Source of the DNA: Clostridia bacterium
GTDB taxonomy: Bacteria > Bacillota_A > Clostridia > Oscillospirales > Acutalibacteraceae
DNA: 64,000 nucleotides
Reading direction: 5' to 3'
Assembly (NCBI GenBank): GCA_017549665.1
Contig: JAFYUD010000220.1
Span: forward strand, 1-64,000
Position numbers and translations under genes: made by a program. The notes beneath the pieces are model-generated. The model saw only the letters and a program-made list of their open reading frames with translations. It was not told the origin of the DNA and searched no databases. Positions 61,907 through 64,000 of the stretch are shown here, in pieces. The first letter of the stretch is position 1; each line of letters begins with the position of its first letter.

Positions 61907-62804
61907 ACCATTTATTACAGTATTTACTCCTGCATATAACAGGGCTCATACTTTAGGAAGAACATATCAATCGTTATGTTCTCAAAATAATAAAAATTTC
62001 ATATGGCTTATAATTGACGATGGATCTACAGATAACACAAAACTTCTTGTAGATTCCTGGATTACAGAACAAAAAAGTTTTATTATTGAATACATATACA
62101 AAGAAAATGGTGGTATGCATACTGCTCATAATGTTGCGTATCAAAACATAAAAACTGAGCTAAATGTATGTATTGATTCTGATGATATGTTAGCTTCAGA
62201 TGCTATAGAATTGATATGGCAAAAATGGTGTACGATAAAAGATGATAAAAAATATGCTGGTATTATTGGACTTGATGCAAATTTCAACAATTATCTTATA
62301 GGAACGGATTTAACTTTATATCCGGAGTCTACAACTTTATCAGAATTTTATGCAAAAGGTGGCAAGGGTGATAAGAAGCTAGTTTATCGAACTGAAATCA
62401 TAAATTCTTATCCGGAATATCCTATATTTGATAATGAAAAATATGTTGCTTTAGCATATAAATACAAATTAATTGATCAAGATTACAAATTAGCAACTTT
62501 AAATAAAGTGCTTTGCAATGTTGAATATCAGGCTGATGGCTCAAGTGCAACCATGTGGAAGCAATATTTAAAAAATCCAAAAGGATTTGCTTTTTGGAGA
62601 AAGATTTGTATGCAATACCCTACCAGCACTAAGAGATTGTGTGTTGACTGTATTCACTATATATCTGAAAGTATTATTGCCAAGGATATAAATTTTATAA
62701 AAAAATCTCCAAAAAAATTATTAACTTTTTTGTGTGTTCCATTAGGTTATGCGTTTGCTGTTTATACAATTTTAAAGAATTTTTCGAGGTCACATTATGA
62801 ATGA
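61899..62804 (+). CDS. GT2-family glycosyltransferase
   Basis: The 301-residue protein is a GT-A fold enzyme: ITVFTPAYNRAHTLGRTYQS, LIIDDGSTDNT and a CIDSDDML metal-binding DxD. The start at 61899 (MNKPF) overlaps the previous stop by 8 bases; the frame upstream lacks support. The C-terminal 100 residues may bind the acceptor. Acceptor and donor are unknown. Confidence 0.9.
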   Translation: MNKPFITVFTPAYNRAHTLGRTYQSLCSQNNKNFIWLIIDDGSTDNTKLLVDSWITEQKSFIIEYIYKENGGMHTAHNVAYQNIKTELNVCIDSDDMLASDAIELIWQKWCTIKDDKKYAGIIGLDANFNNYLIGTDLTLYPESTTLSEFYAKGGKGDKKLVYRTEIINSYPEYPIFDNEKYVALAYKYKLIDQDYKLATLNKVLCNVEYQADGSSATMWKQYLKNPKGFAFWRKICMQYPTSTKRLCVDCIHYISESIIAKDINFIKKSPKKLLTFLCVPLGYAFAVYTILKNFSRSHYE

Positions 62805-63822
62805 ACAAATATTAGCTGTTATAATACCTGCATATAATTCAGGTTTATATATATCAGATGCTTTAAGATCTATACAAAATCAACCGTCTAAAGATATAAA
62901 GATAATTGTCGTTAATGATGGTTCTACTGATAACACAAAAAACATTGTAAATGAAAAAATAAAACATGATAGTCGAATTGTTCTTATTAATCAACAGAAT
63001 CAAGGTGTTTCCGTTGCAAGAAATACTGGTATTGAATATTGTATACAACACGGTTTTAAATATGTAGCGTTTTTAGATTCGGACGATCTATGGTTTGATA
63101 ATTTTTACACCAACAAAATAAAATTGCAAATATTTAATGGTGACCATGATCTATTGCATTATAATTATTTAATGGTTAATAGTAACATAACAAGAGCAAA
63201 AAAACATAACGGAAGTTTTGCTAGTTATATATATAAAATTGAAATTATTCAGAGATTTAATATCCGATTTCCTGAAGGCATTGGAATTAATGAAGATGGG
63301 ATTTTTCATTATATATATTCCACATATTCAAAAACCTGCGAAAATAAAGAATATATATTTATGTATAGGAATAACCATTCATCTACATCACATAATCAAT
63401 TTAATGTGTATAATAAATATTTTAATCATGCTATTAAAGCATGGGAATTTGGTGAACATTATTTTAAGAATAATAACATAAGCAATTCAGAAAAGAATAT
63501 AAATTATTGCAGAATAATGCAAAAAACACTTATAGCAGAATTTATTCAACAGAGTATAATTAATGGTTTTAGTTACAAAAAAATTCAAGAATTAATTAAT
63601 CAATCTCAATTCCTTGATATATATTCAGATAACAATATTTGGTTAGATGAACAAAGCAAAAATATTATATTATTATTTAAGGCACGAAATATAAAATTTT
63701 ATTTCAAAAACAGAATAAAAGGATTAATTTTTAAAATTACAAAAAAAACAAACATTTTAAAATTTTTTGATAAAAAATATTATCCTATAGATTTAAAATA
63801 TTGTTTATTTAATAAGTTTTGA
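62797..63822 (+). CDS. GT2-family glycosyltransferase
   Basis: The 341-residue GT-A enzyme has VIIPAYNSGLYISDALRSI, IVVNDGSTDNT, VSVARNTGI and FLDSDDLW with the DxD. The sequence is rich in Ile, Asn, Lys and Phe, reflecting strong A/T bias. The C-terminal half, rich in basic residues, is unlike its neighbours. It overlaps the preceding gene by 8 bases. Confidence 0.9.
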   Translation: MNEQILAVIIPAYNSGLYISDALRSIQNQPSKDIKIIVVNDGSTDNTKNIVNEKIKHDSRIVLINQQNQGVSVARNTGIEYCIQHGFKYVAFLDSDDLWFDNFYTNKIKLQIFNGDHDLLHYNYLMVNSNITRAKKHNGSFASYIYKIEIIQRFNIRFPEGIGINEDGIFHYIYSTYSKTCENKEYIFMYRNNHSSTSHNQFNVYNKYFNHAIKAWEFGEHYFKNNNISNSEKNINYCRIMQKTLIAEFIQQSIINGFSYKKIQELINQSQFLDIYSDNNIWLDEQSKNIILLFKARNIKFYFKNRIKGLIFKITKKTNILKFFDKKYYPIDLKYCLFNKF

Positions 63823-63829
63823 GGTTTTT

Positions 63830-64000
63830 ATGATTAAAATATTATTTTTAATTCATGATTTAGGCCATGGCGGAGCTGAAAAAGTATTAGTTAACCTTGT
63901 AAATTATATGGACAAGGATAAATTTGATATTACTGTTATGACATTATTTGATGAAGGTGTCAACAAGCAATTTCTTGCTTCACACATTAAATATAAATCT
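63830..64000 (+). CDS. GT4-type glycosyltransferase, truncated by window edge
   Basis: The frame starts at ATG 63830, seven bases after the previous stop, with a GAGGT SD that includes part of that stop. The 57 visible residues begin MIKILFLIHDLGHGGAEKVL, the opening of family-4 transferases with the GGAE motif, and continue open to the end of the window. Confidence 0.8.
   Translation, partial: MIKILFLIHDLGHGGAEKVLVNLVNYMDKDKFDITVMTLFDEGVNKQFLASHIKYKS

Overview
The window is AT-rich DNA from a Gram-positive, endospore-lineage bacterium. It looks most like a gut Clostridia of the Oscillospiraceae/Ruminococcaceae type. The reasons are a fused ispH-rpsA gene, a SpoIIM-like protein, purine-rich Shine-Dalgarno (SD) sites with several TTG starts, near-consensus sigma-A promoters, a GH95 alpha-L-fucosidase, dockerin-like modules and a Firmicutes-type 6S RNA. 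This placement is inference; no 16S gene or other marker was available. I see no tRNA, rRNA, CRISPR array, IS element or prophage, and no intergenic gap longer than 300 bases.

Layout. 1-130: the 3' end of an unidentified structured transcript. 182-4159 (minus): cmk, ispH-rpsA and a flavoprotein. 4310-7803 (plus): GH95 fucosidase and L-serine dehydratase. 7838-8929 (minus): XRE regulator with a palindrome at its promoter. 9074-11898 (minus): asd-dapA-dapB of the lysine/diaminopimelate pathway. 12072-15818 (plus): queA-tgt-yajC, a TIGR04086 membrane protein and a SpoIIM-like protein, converging on a XerC/D recombinase (15815-16789, minus). 16955-19970 (plus): subtilase, aldose epimerase-like protein, DUF1292 protein and 6S RNA. 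20054-23849 (minus): an LCAT-like/dockerin protein and galactose mutarotase. 24017-31540 (plus): FHA, FtsW/RodA and PBP genes followed by an ABC ATPase and a large FtsX-type permease, resembling an envelope-growth operon.

31587-45377 (minus): the pyr operon (pyrC-K-D-F-E-B-I) driven by a perfect TTGACA-17-TATAAT promoter with a structured leader. Upstream of it on the same strand lie uvrB-uvrA, a lipoprotein, folE, a transglutaminase-like protein and a degenerate LCP-like protein. 45511-51132 (plus): sugar symporter, YbaK-type deacylase, Gfo/Idh oxidoreductase, a Cys-rich orphan protein, and a flavin reductase-rubredoxin-rubrerythrin fusion behind a promoter with a PerR-like box.

51186-64000 is an exopolysaccharide locus with two divergent arms. 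The minus arm (51186-55928) carries the regulatory machinery: a PHP-type tyrosine phosphatase, an Ig-like membrane protein, a canonical Wzz/BY-kinase and a degenerate BY-kinase with a long Tyr-Gly-rich tail. The plus arm (56103 onward) carries the nucleotide-sugar dehydratase, the initiating sugar transferase, an EpsG-type polymerase and at least five glycosyltransferases, the last cut by the window edge. The distal glycosyltransferases are visibly more A-rich than the rest.

The best leads are: (1) two fused ORFs (ispH-rpsA and flavin reductase/rubrerythrin) that each keep a strong SD and ATG at the domain junction; (2) an asymmetric BY-kinase pair in which one partner has lost its Walker B Asp but carries the tyrosine tail; (3) the pyr leader; (4) terminator hairpins whose 3' arms contain the SD of the next gene; (5) an LCAT-like dockerin protein and an LCP-like protein that both lack expected catalytic residues.
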